NCBI RefSeq assembly: GCF_900100295.1
Contig: NZ_FNEV01000003.1
Span: forward strand, 144,849 to 208,848
Source: Salimicrobium halophilum
GTDB lineage: Bacteria; Bacillota; Bacilli; Bacillales; Halobacillaceae
DNA: 64,000 bases
Reading direction: 5' to 3'
Shown: piece after piece, positions 43,694 to 52,094 of the stretch
Layout of the letters: every line of letters begins with the position of its first letter
How positions within the stretch are numbered: the stretch's first letter is position 1
Program-made: the position numbers and the translations under genes
The notes under the pieces: generated by a model
Databases searched by the model: none
What the model was told of the DNA's origin: nothing
What the model saw: the letters and a program-made list of their open reading frames with translations, nothing else

Positions 43694-44644
43694 TCACCTC
43701 TCGATCATTTCTTTTTCGCCGAGTGCTTCCTGGACTTCCGACAAATAAGGGAGCCCTTCGTTATCCCCTACGACACTGACGACCATGGAGCCGATGGTAT
43801 TTGCGAATCGGAGACATTTCCCTAGGTCCCAACCCTGAAGATAACCATATAAATAGCCGGCATCAAAGCCGTCTCCTGCTCCCACGGTGTCCACCACTTT
43901 CTGAGGAGGGCGGGAATCTTCATGATGCCTATCTCCCCCTCTACGCCCGGAAGCTCCGTTGCTCCCATCCTTGATGATGATATCTTTGATGCCAAACCTT
44001 TCTGCTCGAGCGAACATTTCCTTTTCATCTTTCGTTTCAAAGATCAGTTCCATTTCTTCTTTACCGGAAAGCAGGATATCCACCTCAGGTAGGAAATCCT
44101 TCAGCGTATCTCTCGCTTCTTCTTTGCTCCACAGCTTCAGTCGGATATTCGGATCGAGCGCAACCGTAACCCCGTTCTGTTTCGCAATCGCCACCGCTTC
44201 TTTCATATACTCTTTTGCGCCCTCGTGAAGCGCAGGGAAAATGCCGGTAACATGAAGAACACGGGAATTCTTTATATAGTCTTCATTCAGTTCTTCTTTT
44301 CGAAGAGCACGCGTCGGTGTCTGACTGCGGTAATAGAATGTTTTACCGCTCCCGTCTTCCCGGATCTCTTTAAAGTTGAGAGAGGTCGGATAATCTTCCG
44401 TCCGCTTCACTTCCGACACATCGACACCTTCCCCCCGGGCGAAATTCTGAATAAATGTACCAAACTCATCGTCACCAAGACTGCTTATCCAACCGGTGCT
44501 GAGACCTAGTCGCGAACAACCCAGCATAACGTTCAACTCCGCTCCTCCAATATTTCTGTCGAACGAAGGTACGAACTTCAACGGTCCCGTTTTCACGGGA
44601 TTGAAGACGACCATCGCTTCACCTATGGTAATGACATCCTTCAT
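43694..44644 (-). CDS. kdgK: 2-keto-3-deoxygluconate kinase (PfkB family), locally out-of-frame segment
   Basis: This 316-residue kinase would convert KDG to KDPG for the adjacent aldolase. PfkB signs include GGAELNVMLGCSRLGLSTGW and the catalytic Asp in DTVGAGDGFDAGY. Residues of about 233-248 read SGRRGGDRHHEDSRPP, unlike any PfkB sequence. Shifting the frame there by one base gives GVEGEIGIMKIPA, which aligns with B. subtilis KdgK without gaps. This fits one extra G in the GGG near 43950 and one missing C in the CCC near 43911, two indels that compensate. The protein as written may be impaired, or the sequence may contain errors. It overlaps rpiA by 4 bp. Confidence 0.85.
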   Translation of the reverse strand: MKDVITIGEAMVVFNPVKTGPLKFVPSFDRNIGGAELNVMLGCSRLGLSTGWISSLGDDEFGTFIQNFARGEGVDVSEVKRTEDYPTSLNFKEIREDGSGKTFYYRSQTPTRALRKEELNEDYIKNSRVLHVTGIFPALHEGAKEYMKEAVAIAKQNGVTVALDPNIRLKLWSKEEARDTLKDFLPEVDILLSGKEEMELIFETKDEKEMFARAERFGIKDIIIKDGSNGASGRRGGDRHHEDSRPPQKVVDTVGAGDGFDAGYLYGYLQGWDLGKCLRFANTIGSMVVSVVGDNEGLPYLSEVQEALGEKEMIER

Positions 44645-45288
44645 AGTTTATGTCTCCTTTCTGTTCTCACTGTGTCTCCAGCGAGAATGACAGCATCCGC
44701 CAACTCAGGGAACACGCCTGTATCGACTACTCCCGGCAACCGAATCACTTCCTCGTGAAATGCACGTACACCCTGAACTTGATAAACATCCAAAATACGA
44801 TTACCGTTATCCGTAACAAATGGATCCCCTTTTCCATCACAACGGAGAGAAGAAGCACCTCCTATTTCGTCGATTAATTTCTTTGTTCCCTGAAAAAGAA
44901 AAGGAACGACCTCGACCGGAATAGTCTCCCCGTCGAGCGTGTTCCTCCACTTCTCTTCTCCCGCAATAATGATATACTCACGGGCCTGCCGTCCAACGAT
45001 TTTTTCACGGACAAGCGAGCCTCCTCCACCTTTTACAAGGTTCAGTGACGCATCTATGGCATCTGTACCATCCACCGCTACGTCTATCTCGTCCGTTTCT
45101 TTCAGAGGAATTCCGATAGAAGCGGCGAGTTTCTCCGTTTTCCGGGAGCTTGCGACTCCGATAACATCCCTGCCGGCAAGCATATGGATGAATGCTTCTG
45201 CCGTGGACCCGGACCCAAGTCCGATCGTCATGCCATCTTTTACGTAGGAAAGGGCTGCTTCCGCCGCTTTCTGTTTATGATTCATCAT
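44641..45288 (-). CDS. rpiA: Ribose-5-phosphate isomerase A
   Basis: This 215-residue enzyme interconverts ribose-5-phosphate and ribulose-5-phosphate. The RpiA motifs are intact: GLGSGSTAEAFI, VDGTDAIDASLNLVKGGGG with the catalytic Asp residues, and REKIV with the Lys/Glu pair region. Ribulose-5-phosphate is also the partner of HxlA, encoded two genes downstream, so this copy links pentose phosphates to the HxlA/HxlB pair. Its ATG overlaps the DctM stop as ATGA. A housekeeping RpiA or RpiB is probably encoded elsewhere. Confidence 0.9.
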   Translation of the reverse strand: MMNHKQKAAEAALSYVKDGMTIGLGSGSTAEAFIHMLAGRDVIGVASSRKTEKLAASIGIPLKETDEIDVAVDGTDAIDASLNLVKGGGGSLVREKIVGRQAREYIIIAGEEKWRNTLDGETIPVEVVPFLFQGTKKLIDEIGGASSLRCDGKGDPFVTDNGNRILDVYQVQGVRAFHEEVIRLPGVVDTGVFPELADAVILAGDTVRTERRHKL

Positions 45289-46586
45289 AGCTGTGTCACT
45301 CCGAACAGATCAGGGTTGAGCTGCTTCGGTATATACATCGCTACTTCCGGGAAGAAGGCGACGAAGCCGAGCACCAGAAGAACAATGACGATATAAGGCG
45401 TGACTGCTTTAAACGACCGCTCTATCGGTAATTTCCCTATCTTGGCAGCAAGCAACAGACATAATCCGTACGGTGGTGTGACAAGTCCGACGGCAAGCGT
45501 CATTACGACAATCAAACCGAGATGGACATCACTGACACCGAACTGCATCGCTGCCGGCATGATTACCGGAACAAACAGTATCATCGCCGGAATCGCATCC
45601 ATGAACGTACCGATGACAAGGAAGAAAGCAATAGTAATCAGCAAGAACATCCACTTGGCATCAATGAAGTTATCAAAGAAGGATTGAGCGTGCATGCCGA
45701 GCTGATAATAACTCATCAATTCACCGAGCGCACTGGCTGCCGCCAAAGCGAACAATGACAAGGAACTAAGAGCCAGTGTGTCGAAGAAGATTTTCGGCAG
45801 GTCTTTAACCTTCAACGTCTTGTAGTAGAACATACTCACAAGAAGCGTGTAGACAGATGCGACTGCAGCAGCTTCCGTGGCTGTGAAGAAGCCGGTAACA
45901 ATCCCCCCGACAATGATGATTGGTGTGACGAGGGCAGGCATCGCATCTCCGAACAGTTTCAAGAACGTTTTCAGACTGGCTCGCTCCTGCCGTTCATAAT
46001 TATTCTTACGAGCGAGAAAATAAACGAAAATCATCATGGTAAGCGCAATAAGTACGCCAGGAACAATCCCTGCGAGAAATAGGGCCCCAACTGAGACATT
46101 CGTAATACCTGCAAATATGATCATCGGAATACTCGGAGGGATGATTACTCCGATTGTGGAAGAAGCTGCTGTCACTCCTACAGCCGTTTCATTGTCATAG
46201 CCCTTTTTCTTCATATTGGGAATAAGAATTTTCCCTACCCCAGCCGTATCCGCCTGGGATGCTCCGGAAACGCCGGCAAACAACATCGAAACTAAAATGT
46301 TGGACTGAGCAAGCCCACCGCGTATATGCCCGACGATTGCCATCGAGAAATCGACCAGTTTCTGTGAAATCTTCCCGGAGTTCATGAGGTTTGCAGCCAG
46401 AATGAAGAGCGGAACGGCCAACAGTACAAATGAATCCAGACCATTCAGCATTTTCATAGGTACAGTCATAGGTGGAATATATTCAATGTTAACGATACCC
46501 ATAAGAGCGACAATCCCAATTACGAAAGCTATCGGAATGCCAATGAGCATTAATAGAACGAATATAGCTACTAAGAAGACTCCCAT
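45285..46586 (-). CDS. dctM: TRAP transporter large permease (DctM/SiaM type)
   Basis: This 433-residue membrane protein has about twelve hydrophobic segments and carries out sodium-driven import of an organic acid. TRAP features include IGIPIAFVIGIVALMG at the N-terminus and GVSGASQADTAGVGKILIP and AASSTIGVIIPPSIPMIIF, which form the helical hairpin core. The ATG at 46586 is chosen because GGGGGTGG precedes it; upstream codons lie inside the small permease gene. It overlaps that gene by 16 bp. With KDG kinase and KDPG aldolase in the operon, the cargo is probably a hexuronate or related sugar acid. Confidence 0.92.
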   Translation of the reverse strand: MGVFLVAIFVLLMLIGIPIAFVIGIVALMGIVNIEYIPPMTVPMKMLNGLDSFVLLAVPLFILAANLMNSGKISQKLVDFSMAIVGHIRGGLAQSNILVSMLFAGVSGASQADTAGVGKILIPNMKKKGYDNETAVGVTAASSTIGVIIPPSIPMIIFAGITNVSVGALFLAGIVPGVLIALTMMIFVYFLARKNNYERQERASLKTFLKLFGDAMPALVTPIIIVGGIVTGFFTATEAAAVASVYTLLVSMFYYKTLKVKDLPKIFFDTLALSSLSLFALAAASALGELMSYYQLGMHAQSFFDNFIDAKWMFLLITIAFFLVIGTFMDAIPAMILFVPVIMPAAMQFGVSDVHLGLIVVMTLAVGLVTPPYGLCLLLAAKIGKLPIERSFKAVTPYIVIVLLVLGFVAFFPEVAMYIPKQLNPDLFGVTQL

Positions 46587-47077
46587 GATTCCACCCCCTG
46601 TTTCGACACTTTCTGAAATCTGTTGATTAGATGATGAAGCGTATAAATGATCATTGTACCTGCCATAAGCGGAATAGCGATCCATACATAGCCCATTTTC
46701 ATAAACGAAAGAGCTATCCATTCGTTATTCCAAAATTCACGGACAACCTGTAATCCATAGACGAACAATGCACTGTTGAACACAAGCAGAATGATATCAT
46801 TCACCGTCAGTAAAACGAGAAGGGATTTCCCTTTCAACTTTTTGACCAGCATATCGAAACTGAAATGTTCCTTCCTATTGACCATAACTGCCGCTCCCAT
46901 GAACACCGACCAAACGAACGAATAACTGGCCAACTCTTCCGTCCAGATAACAGAAATTCCGAGATGTCGAGTGATAATCTGATACAATAGGACGCCGAAA
47001 AATAAAGTCAGGAATGATAGTCCTATAACCGTCTGTATTCTTTCGATAATATGAACAGCCTTAGCCATCTGTCGCAC
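46571..47077 (-). CDS. dctQ: TRAP transporter small permease (DctQ type)
   Basis: This 168-residue protein has four membrane segments and the DctQ-typical ITRHLGISVIWTEELASYSF, with a hydrophilic N-terminus. It partners the large permease, whose gene overlaps its end. It follows the binding-protein gene by 39 bases with a good ribosome site (GGAGGTGCGACAG). TRAP systems use an electrochemical gradient instead of ATP, which suits a sodium-rich habitat. Confidence 0.88.
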   Translation of the reverse strand: MRQMAKAVHIIERIQTVIGLSFLTLFFGVLLYQIITRHLGISVIWTEELASYSFVWSVFMGAAVMVNRKEHFSFDMLVKKLKGKSLLVLLTVNDIILLVFNSALFVYGLQVVREFWNNEWIALSFMKMGYVWIAIPLMAGTMIIYTLHHLINRFQKVSKQGVESWESS

Positions 47078-47116
47078 CTCCTACATAGAACAGGGGCACG
47101 AGCAGTGCCCCAGTTT

Positions 47117-48151
47117 TTACTCCTCTGTCGATTCTCCGATTTCTCTTATTTTCTCTAATAGATTCGTTACACCGATTTCTTCAGCAGCTTTATCCTGCAG
47201 TGGCTTGGCAAGATCAATGAACGGCTGGCGATCAATTTGATTCACTTCTGCGCCCTCTTCAATCGCCTGCTGTTTATATTCTTCTTCCTGTGAATGAAGA
47301 GATTCCCATTCTGCTTCTACAGAAGCCTTGGAAGCTTCTTCGATGATTTCTTTCTGTTCATCAGTTAGTCCATCGTACAAATCTCCACTGGTCAATAGAA
47401 AGCGTGTAGTATAGTCATGACCGGTTTCTGTGATGAATTTGCCGTTCGGTGTTTTGTGATGGTCTTGCTGCACGAAGTAAGGGTAAGCGTTTTCAGCTGC
47501 ATCCACAACATCCTGCTGCAGCGCCTGATACAATTCACCCCATGCTACGGACGTCGGTACAGCTCCTGTCTGTTTCCAGAAATCCGCTACGACACCTGAA
47601 GTTTGTGTACGCATTTTCTTCCCATCGATATCAGACATTTGCTGAAGCGGCTCATCGCCATAATAGTGACGTACACCTGCTGTCCAGTACCCTAGCATAC
47701 GGAAATCGTTGTCCGATTCTTCTTTGATGATCTGAGCCATTTCATCGCCGACTTCGCCTTGAACCGTCTTCTCCCAATGGTCATAACTATTGAACAGGTA
47801 TGGGAAAGCGAAGAGATCGACCTGATCGATACCGCTAGATGTCATAAATCCCGGGGAAACCAGTACTACATCAGCTGCGCCTGTCTGCAGTTTCTCGACA
47901 AGTTCTGTTTCACTCGTACCAAGTGTACCCGCGTGAACTTCCACTTCAATGTCTCCACCTGACTGCTCTTCTACGGATTCTTTAAATGCGAGAAGACCAT
48001 CCTGATAAGGGTTCTCCGGATCCGTCTGGTTATGAGCAGCAATAATTTTAAGCGGTTCCTCGCCGTCTCCCCCACTTTCACCTGAAGAACTTCCGCAACC
48101 ACTAAGCACAACGATAAGAATCAATAAAGACAAACCGAATAATTTTTTCAT
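47117..48151 (-). CDS. dctP: TRAP transporter substrate-binding lipoprotein (DctP type)
   Basis: This 344-residue lipoprotein has a lipobox ending VLSGC and a Ser/Gly/Glu linker. DctP-family residues are present: KIIAAHNQTDPENPYQ near the mature N-terminus, and SDIDGKKMRTQTSGVVADFW containing the Arg that binds the substrate carboxylate, so a carboxylated ligand such as a sugar acid is expected. It follows the aldolase gene by 20 bases and precedes the two permease genes. Confidence 0.92.
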   Translation of the reverse strand: MKKLFGLSLLILIVVLSGCGSSSGESGGDGEEPLKIIAAHNQTDPENPYQDGLLAFKESVEEQSGGDIEVEVHAGTLGTSETELVEKLQTGAADVVLVSPGFMTSSGIDQVDLFAFPYLFNSYDHWEKTVQGEVGDEMAQIIKEESDNDFRMLGYWTAGVRHYYGDEPLQQMSDIDGKKMRTQTSGVVADFWKQTGAVPTSVAWGELYQALQQDVVDAAENAYPYFVQQDHHKTPNGKFITETGHDYTTRFLLTSGDLYDGLTDEQKEIIEEASKASVEAEWESLHSQEEEYKQQAIEEGAEVNQIDRQPFIDLAKPLQDKAAEEIGVTNLLEKIREIGESTEE

Positions 48152-48171
48152 GTGTTATTCCCTCCAGATAA

Positions 48172-48795
48172 TTATTGGACCAAAGCTTTCATACGACCGG
48201 CTTTTTCACTTATTTCTCCGAGTGCTTCATCCGTAAGGTTCCTGGCATCTACAAGCTCACTGCCAAGCCCGGCTACAGCGGCACCTGCATCGAAGAACTC
48301 TTTCATATTCCCTTCATGAATTCCCCCTGTCACCATAATAGGGATATCCGGAAGCGGGATCCGGATACTTTTTATGTAAGAAGGCCCCATGACGCTTGCC
48401 GGGAAAATCTTCACCATATCAGCTCCTAAGTGATAGGCTTCCATCACTTCCGATGGAGTCAGCACACCCGGTATCATCAGACCGTCTCTCCCCTTAACGT
48501 ATTTCACCACTTCTTCATTCAGCGCAGGTGATACGATGAATGCAGCCCCTGCTTCTAATGCCTCTTTTGCCTCTCGTACCGTATTGACGGTACCTGCTCC
48601 TATAAGTACTTCCGAATCTTCAAAGTAATCGACCGCTTTATTGAGAATCTCCGTGAACCCTTTTGTTTCGGCCGTGATTTCCACGGCGTTAACGCCACCT
48701 TCCGATAATCGTTCGATGATCGGGATAATGTTATCTGCTGTCGAATTACGGATCACAGCCACAACCTTCCCTTCCATAACCTTCTGAATCGACAT
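48172..48795 (-). CDS. eda: KDPG/KHG aldolase
   Basis: This 207-residue class I aldolase cleaves KDPG to pyruvate and glyceraldehyde-3-phosphate. Family features are the Glu in VNAVEITAETKG, GAGTVNTVREAKEA, and the Schiff-base Lys in ADMVKIFPASVMG. The ATG at 48795 is chosen because GTAAGGAGG lies just upstream; an upstream start at 48837 lies inside hxlB. With kdgK in the operon it completes the lower hexuronate (KDG) pathway. Confidence 0.92.
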   Translation of the reverse strand: MSIQKVMEGKVVAVIRNSTADNIIPIIERLSEGGVNAVEITAETKGFTEILNKAVDYFEDSEVLIGAGTVNTVREAKEALEAGAAFIVSPALNEEVVKYVKGRDGLMIPGVLTPSEVMEAYHLGADMVKIFPASVMGPSYIKSIRIPLPDIPIMVTGGIHEGNMKEFFDAGAAVAGLGSELVDARNLTDEALGEISEKAGRMKALVQ

Positions 48796-48806
48796 AAAAT
48801 CCCTCC

Positions 48807-49358
48807 TTACTCTAAATTGGCGTGTTTCCCTTTCCAAGTCTCTTCCTTACCTTCAGCGAAGGTTCGTGTCAGGTAAACGATGAGACTATCAAGCAGCAGA
48901 TGGGCGCTTTGATCGAACTGGCTACCCAATGGCTGAATGGTAGCTTCTCTTGTATCAACCGCTTTTGTAACAGCAGGTAGGACGAGCACTTTCTCGGCCA
49001 ATTCTCCCAACTTTGATGTGGCATTGGTCGTTACCGTGTAAACGGTAGCTCCTGCCTCCGCTGCTTTATCCGCCAGATCTACAAGAGATTTCGTGTTCCC
49101 TGATCCTGAAATCACCAGGAACGCATCCCCTGCTGTAATGCTCGGCGTAATCGTCTCCCCGGTTACATACACTTCATAACCGACATGCATAAGTCGCATC
49201 GCGAACATCTTACCGGCGAGACCAGAGCGACCATTGCCTGCTATGAAAATCCGGTTCGCACTATGAAGTCCTGAAGCAATCTCCCTTGCGTTCTCCTCGG
49301 AGACTCTTTCCAGCACTCCTGATACTTCCTTACTGATTGTTCGAATAATCTCTTCCAT
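48807..49358 (-). CDS. hxlB: 6-phospho-3-hexuloisomerase
   Basis: This 183-residue SIS-domain isomerase converts 3-hexulose-6-phosphate to fructose-6-phosphate. It carries FIAGNGRSGLAGKMFAMRLM and ISGSGNTKSLVDLADKA, the PHI phosphate-binding loops, and FDQSAHLLLDSL near the C-terminus. The ATG at 49358 is chosen, with AGGAGG about 10 bases upstream; an ATG at 49379 overlaps the LacI stop. It pairs with HxlA, encoded seven genes away at the other end of the same operon, an unusual separation because the two are normally adjacent. Confidence 0.88.
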   Translation of the reverse strand: MEEIIRTISKEVSGVLERVSEENAREIASGLHSANRIFIAGNGRSGLAGKMFAMRLMHVGYEVYVTGETITPSITAGDAFLVISGSGNTKSLVDLADKAAEAGATVYTVTTNATSKLGELAEKVLVLPAVTKAVDTREATIQPLGSQFDQSAHLLLDSLIVYLTRTFAEGKEETWKGKHANLE

Positions 49359-49372
49359 ATCAACTAGCCCTC

Positions 49373-50377
49373 CTAACATGAACTTCTTGAAATAAGCGTT
49401 GCTGGAAAACGTACAATTTCGTCCTGTGTCTGTTTTTGTTTTGCGATTTTGGAAATAAGTAAAGTTGCAGCCTTATGCCCCATTTTCTCTACCGGTTGAG
49501 CGATAGTTGTAATCGCCGGATTATAGATAGAGGCGAAGGAAATATCATCAATGCCTATGATGGCAAGATCTTCCGGAATACGAAGGTGGTGATCCCTCGC
49601 ATAAGTGAGGATTTCCATCAATACTAGATCGTTCCCCGCCACTAGAGCGTCTGGAGGATCTTCTCCTATCATTATCGAATGAATCTTTTCAGTCATATTC
49701 TCTAGAGCGACCCCCTGGATGAACTTCTCCTGTACCGGAAGACCATACTTCCGACATGCCTGCTTAAACCCTTCGATCCTCTCCACCCTTGGAGTAACGT
49801 TGTACTCTGTGGAGTTGGTGAGAATGCCCAGCATCTCATATCCTTTTTGATAAAGTTCCTGCACCGCGAGACAAGCCGCCTGCTTGTTATCAAGCATAAT
49901 TGTCGGAACGTCCACCTCTGGAACTGATCTATCTAGAAATACCAAAGGAAAATCCTGAAGATTCAACTCGTTGTATACGTTTACATTTGTGCTTGTCGGA
50001 AAGATAATGAGACCGTCCACTTGCTTGGCAAGCAGCATATCGATATATTTTTTCTCTTTTTCAGGCTTATCTTCCGCATTACAGACGATGACGTGATAAT
50101 CTGCCTGATGGAATTGTGCCTCAATCGCCTGAATGATTCGGGTGGAAAACTCGTGGGATATATTCGCCACAATTACTCCTATGGTCGTTGAAGATTTTTG
50201 TTTCAGTGATCTAGCTACCATATTAGGCTGATACCCCAATTTTCCGATTGCTTCTTCGATACGCTTTTTCGTTTTCTCTCCCATGAACTCATAGCGCTGA
50301 TTCAAATATTGCGACACGGTACTCTTAGAGACTCCCGCTTCTTTCGCAACGTCAGCCATCGTCACTCTTTTCATCAT
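49373..50377 (-). CDS. LacI-family repressor of the KDG/RuMP operon (KdgR-like)
   Basis: This 334-residue repressor has an N-terminal LacI HTH (VTMADVAKEAGVSKSTVSQY) and hinge, then a periplasmic-binding-protein-like sensor (about 60-330). It is first in the nine-gene operon and probably autoregulated through the tandem palindromes 34-62 bases upstream. The ATG at 50377 follows AGGAAGAGG; a start at 50401 would add eight residues. KDG is the inducer of the related B. subtilis KdgR, and the operon's own kdgK and eda support that here (inference). Confidence 0.88.
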   Translation of the reverse strand: MMKRVTMADVAKEAGVSKSTVSQYLNQRYEFMGEKTKKRIEEAIGKLGYQPNMVARSLKQKSSTTIGVIVANISHEFSTRIIQAIEAQFHQADYHVIVCNAEDKPEKEKKYIDMLLAKQVDGLIIFPTSTNVNVYNELNLQDFPLVFLDRSVPEVDVPTIMLDNKQAACLAVQELYQKGYEMLGILTNSTEYNVTPRVERIEGFKQACRKYGLPVQEKFIQGVALENMTEKIHSIMIGEDPPDALVAGNDLVLMEILTYARDHHLRIPEDLAIIGIDDISFASIYNPAITTIAQPVEKMGHKAATLLISKIAKQKQTQDEIVRFPATLISRSSC

Positions 50378-50410
50378 GTAATCCTCTTCCTGTCCCTGCA
50401 TAGTTGTTTT

Positions 50411-50439
50411 ACTAAATCGGTTTAGTAAATCGATTTAGT
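50411..50439 (-). promoter_or_regulatory. Two overlapping LacI-type operators
   Basis: ACTAAATCGGTTTAGT (50411-50426) and AGTAAATCGATTTAGT (50424-50439) are near-perfect palindromes sharing three bases, with centres 13 bp apart. They lie just before the repressor gene, where repressor binding would block the operon promoter. Confidence 0.7.
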
Positions 50440-50454
50440 TAATAATAATATATA

Positions 50455-50468
50455 TGAAAGCGTTTTAC
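50455..50468 (-). promoter_or_regulatory. Candidate cre site upstream of the KDG/RuMP operon
   Basis: TGAAAGCGTTTTAC matches the cre consensus in twelve of fourteen positions and lies just upstream of the LacI operators, suggesting CcpA repression in the presence of preferred sugars. Confidence 0.5.
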
Positions 50469-50505
50469 AACACCTTGTTGAAAATTTCTGAAAATAAACC
50501 AACAA

Positions 50506-50535
50506 AAAACACGTGATTCTTCCTTCACGTGTTTT
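50506..50535 (-). terminator. Rho-independent terminator after the FGGY kinase
   Basis: AAAACACGTGA pairs with TCACGTGTTTT around an eight-base loop, with an extra T run on the minus strand. It ends the twelve-gene operon. Confidence 0.85.
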
Positions 50536-50555
50536 GAAACCTATACTTGTTGTTT

Positions 50556-52073
50556 TTAACTATACTTGTGATAGTAGTGATTCAAAGATTTATATAGCGT
50601 CTGGTACCCTTCGAAAAGGTTTCTGTATTGGTAATGCTTATACACATCAGGAACAAATTCCTCTCCCGCTTTCACCACTTCCGCTAGAGCCTCCTCCACT
50701 GATGGAAACCAGGACAACGCCACACCGCCGATAATAGCAGCTCCCATCGTCGATCCATCTGTGGAAATAAGTCTCTTCACTTCCGAATTGGTCACATCGG
50801 CGATCATCTGGACCCACACATCATTCCGGCTTCCTCCACCACCGAGGAAAATGTCCGGCTGTTCATCCCGGGAGCCCTGTAGCACGTGTAAATTCTCCTG
50901 CAGATTGAATGTAATCCCCTCAAGAATAGAATGAAGAAGGAGAGACTTGCGCTGCCCTATCGTCAGCCCTATCCATGCAGCTCTGTCCTTGGAATCGAAA
51001 TAAGGAGTGCTGCTTCCCACTAGAAATGGTAGAAAAACAAGCCCCTCACTACCTGGAGGGTACCGTTTCATCTCTTCAGAGAGCTCATCAATTCGTTCGT
51101 AATCACCCTTGTTCATTTCCTTCCGGTCGTAAAGGAGTTTATATCCCCATTCCACTCCTAGGCCTCCGGTGAAGACAGTACCCATCGCATACATTGTTCC
51201 CATCACAGCTCCTGGGTGGTAGGTAACCTTACCGGATTTTTTTTCGTCTATTTCTTCTGCACTCATCACCACCTGCCCGGAAGTACTTAACGTAATAGCA
51301 CTAGTACCCGGAAGATAAGCCCCTGTACCAATATGACTACACGCCATATCAGCTCCTCCGGTGACTACTGGTGTACCACGACGTACCATCCCGGTTTCAC
51401 GGGCAGCTTCATCAGAAACATACCCGAATACAGTCAGGGACTCGTGAATCTCTGGGAAAATCCTGTTCGGTAAACCCACCTTCTGAATCAAGTCCTCATT
51501 CCACTTTCTTTCCTTCACATTCAGCAACAGGCTATTTCCGGCGTCTGTAGGATCCGTTCCTATTTCGCCGGTAAGTTTGTAGCGAATGTAATCCTTCGGA
51601 AACATTAATTTATCAATTGCTGCAAAAATTTCCGGTTCGTTTTCTTTTACCCACAGTAATTTTGGAGCTGTGAAAGCATTCATAGGCTGATTGCCTGTAT
51701 GCTTGATGAATTCCTCTTTGTACAGGTCATTCAAATGCTCCGTTTGCCGAGTAGAACGATTATCAGTGATAAGGATACTGGGGCGAAGCACGCTTCCACT
51801 GCCATCCACTAGCACTAGCGCACTCATATGCCCCGATAGAGAAATCCCCTCGACTTGTGGTTCTTCAAGCTTCCCGACGCACTTCTTTATAACGTGAGAA
51901 ACCGCTGTCCACCAGCACTCCGGGCTCTGCTCCACCCACTGGTGGTGCGGTCGTGAAGTGGAATAGCCTTCAGCAGCTTCCGCCACAAGCTCGCCTTTCT
52001 TATTCATAGCCACACACTTGGCAGAGGATGTACCTATATCAATGGCCAATAACACTTTATCGGTAGCTGTCAC
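50556..52073 (-). CDS. FGGY-family carbohydrate kinase (xylulokinase-like)
   Basis: This 505-residue kinase starts LLAIDIGTSSAKCVAMN, the phosphate-1 loop of FGGY enzymes, has the catalytic Asp in VTGGADMACSHIG, and the ATP-binding LGGGGSRNDVWVQMIADV. Length and HHQWVEQSPECWW resemble xylulokinase and gluconokinase. The GTG start at 52073 has GGAGG about 11 bases upstream. It is the last gene of the operon, 21 bases after a SIS-domain gene. The sugar phosphorylated is unknown; the operon's kinase, isomerase and dehydrogenase suggest a ketose produced by earlier steps. Confidence 0.87.
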   Translation of the reverse strand: MTATDKVLLAIDIGTSSAKCVAMNKKGELVAEAAEGYSTSRPHHQWVEQSPECWWTAVSHVIKKCVGKLEEPQVEGISLSGHMSALVLVDGSGSVLRPSILITDNRSTRQTEHLNDLYKEEFIKHTGNQPMNAFTAPKLLWVKENEPEIFAAIDKLMFPKDYIRYKLTGEIGTDPTDAGNSLLLNVKERKWNEDLIQKVGLPNRIFPEIHESLTVFGYVSDEAARETGMVRRGTPVVTGGADMACSHIGTGAYLPGTSAITLSTSGQVVMSAEEIDEKKSGKVTYHPGAVMGTMYAMGTVFTGGLGVEWGYKLLYDRKEMNKGDYERIDELSEEMKRYPPGSEGLVFLPFLVGSSTPYFDSKDRAAWIGLTIGQRKSLLLHSILEGITFNLQENLHVLQGSRDEQPDIFLGGGGSRNDVWVQMIADVTNSEVKRLISTDGSTMGAAIIGGVALSWFPSVEEALAEVVKAGEEFVPDVYKHYQYRNLFEGYQTLYKSLNHYYHKYS

Positions 52074-52094
52074 TGTGGAAGGTCCCTCCTAATG

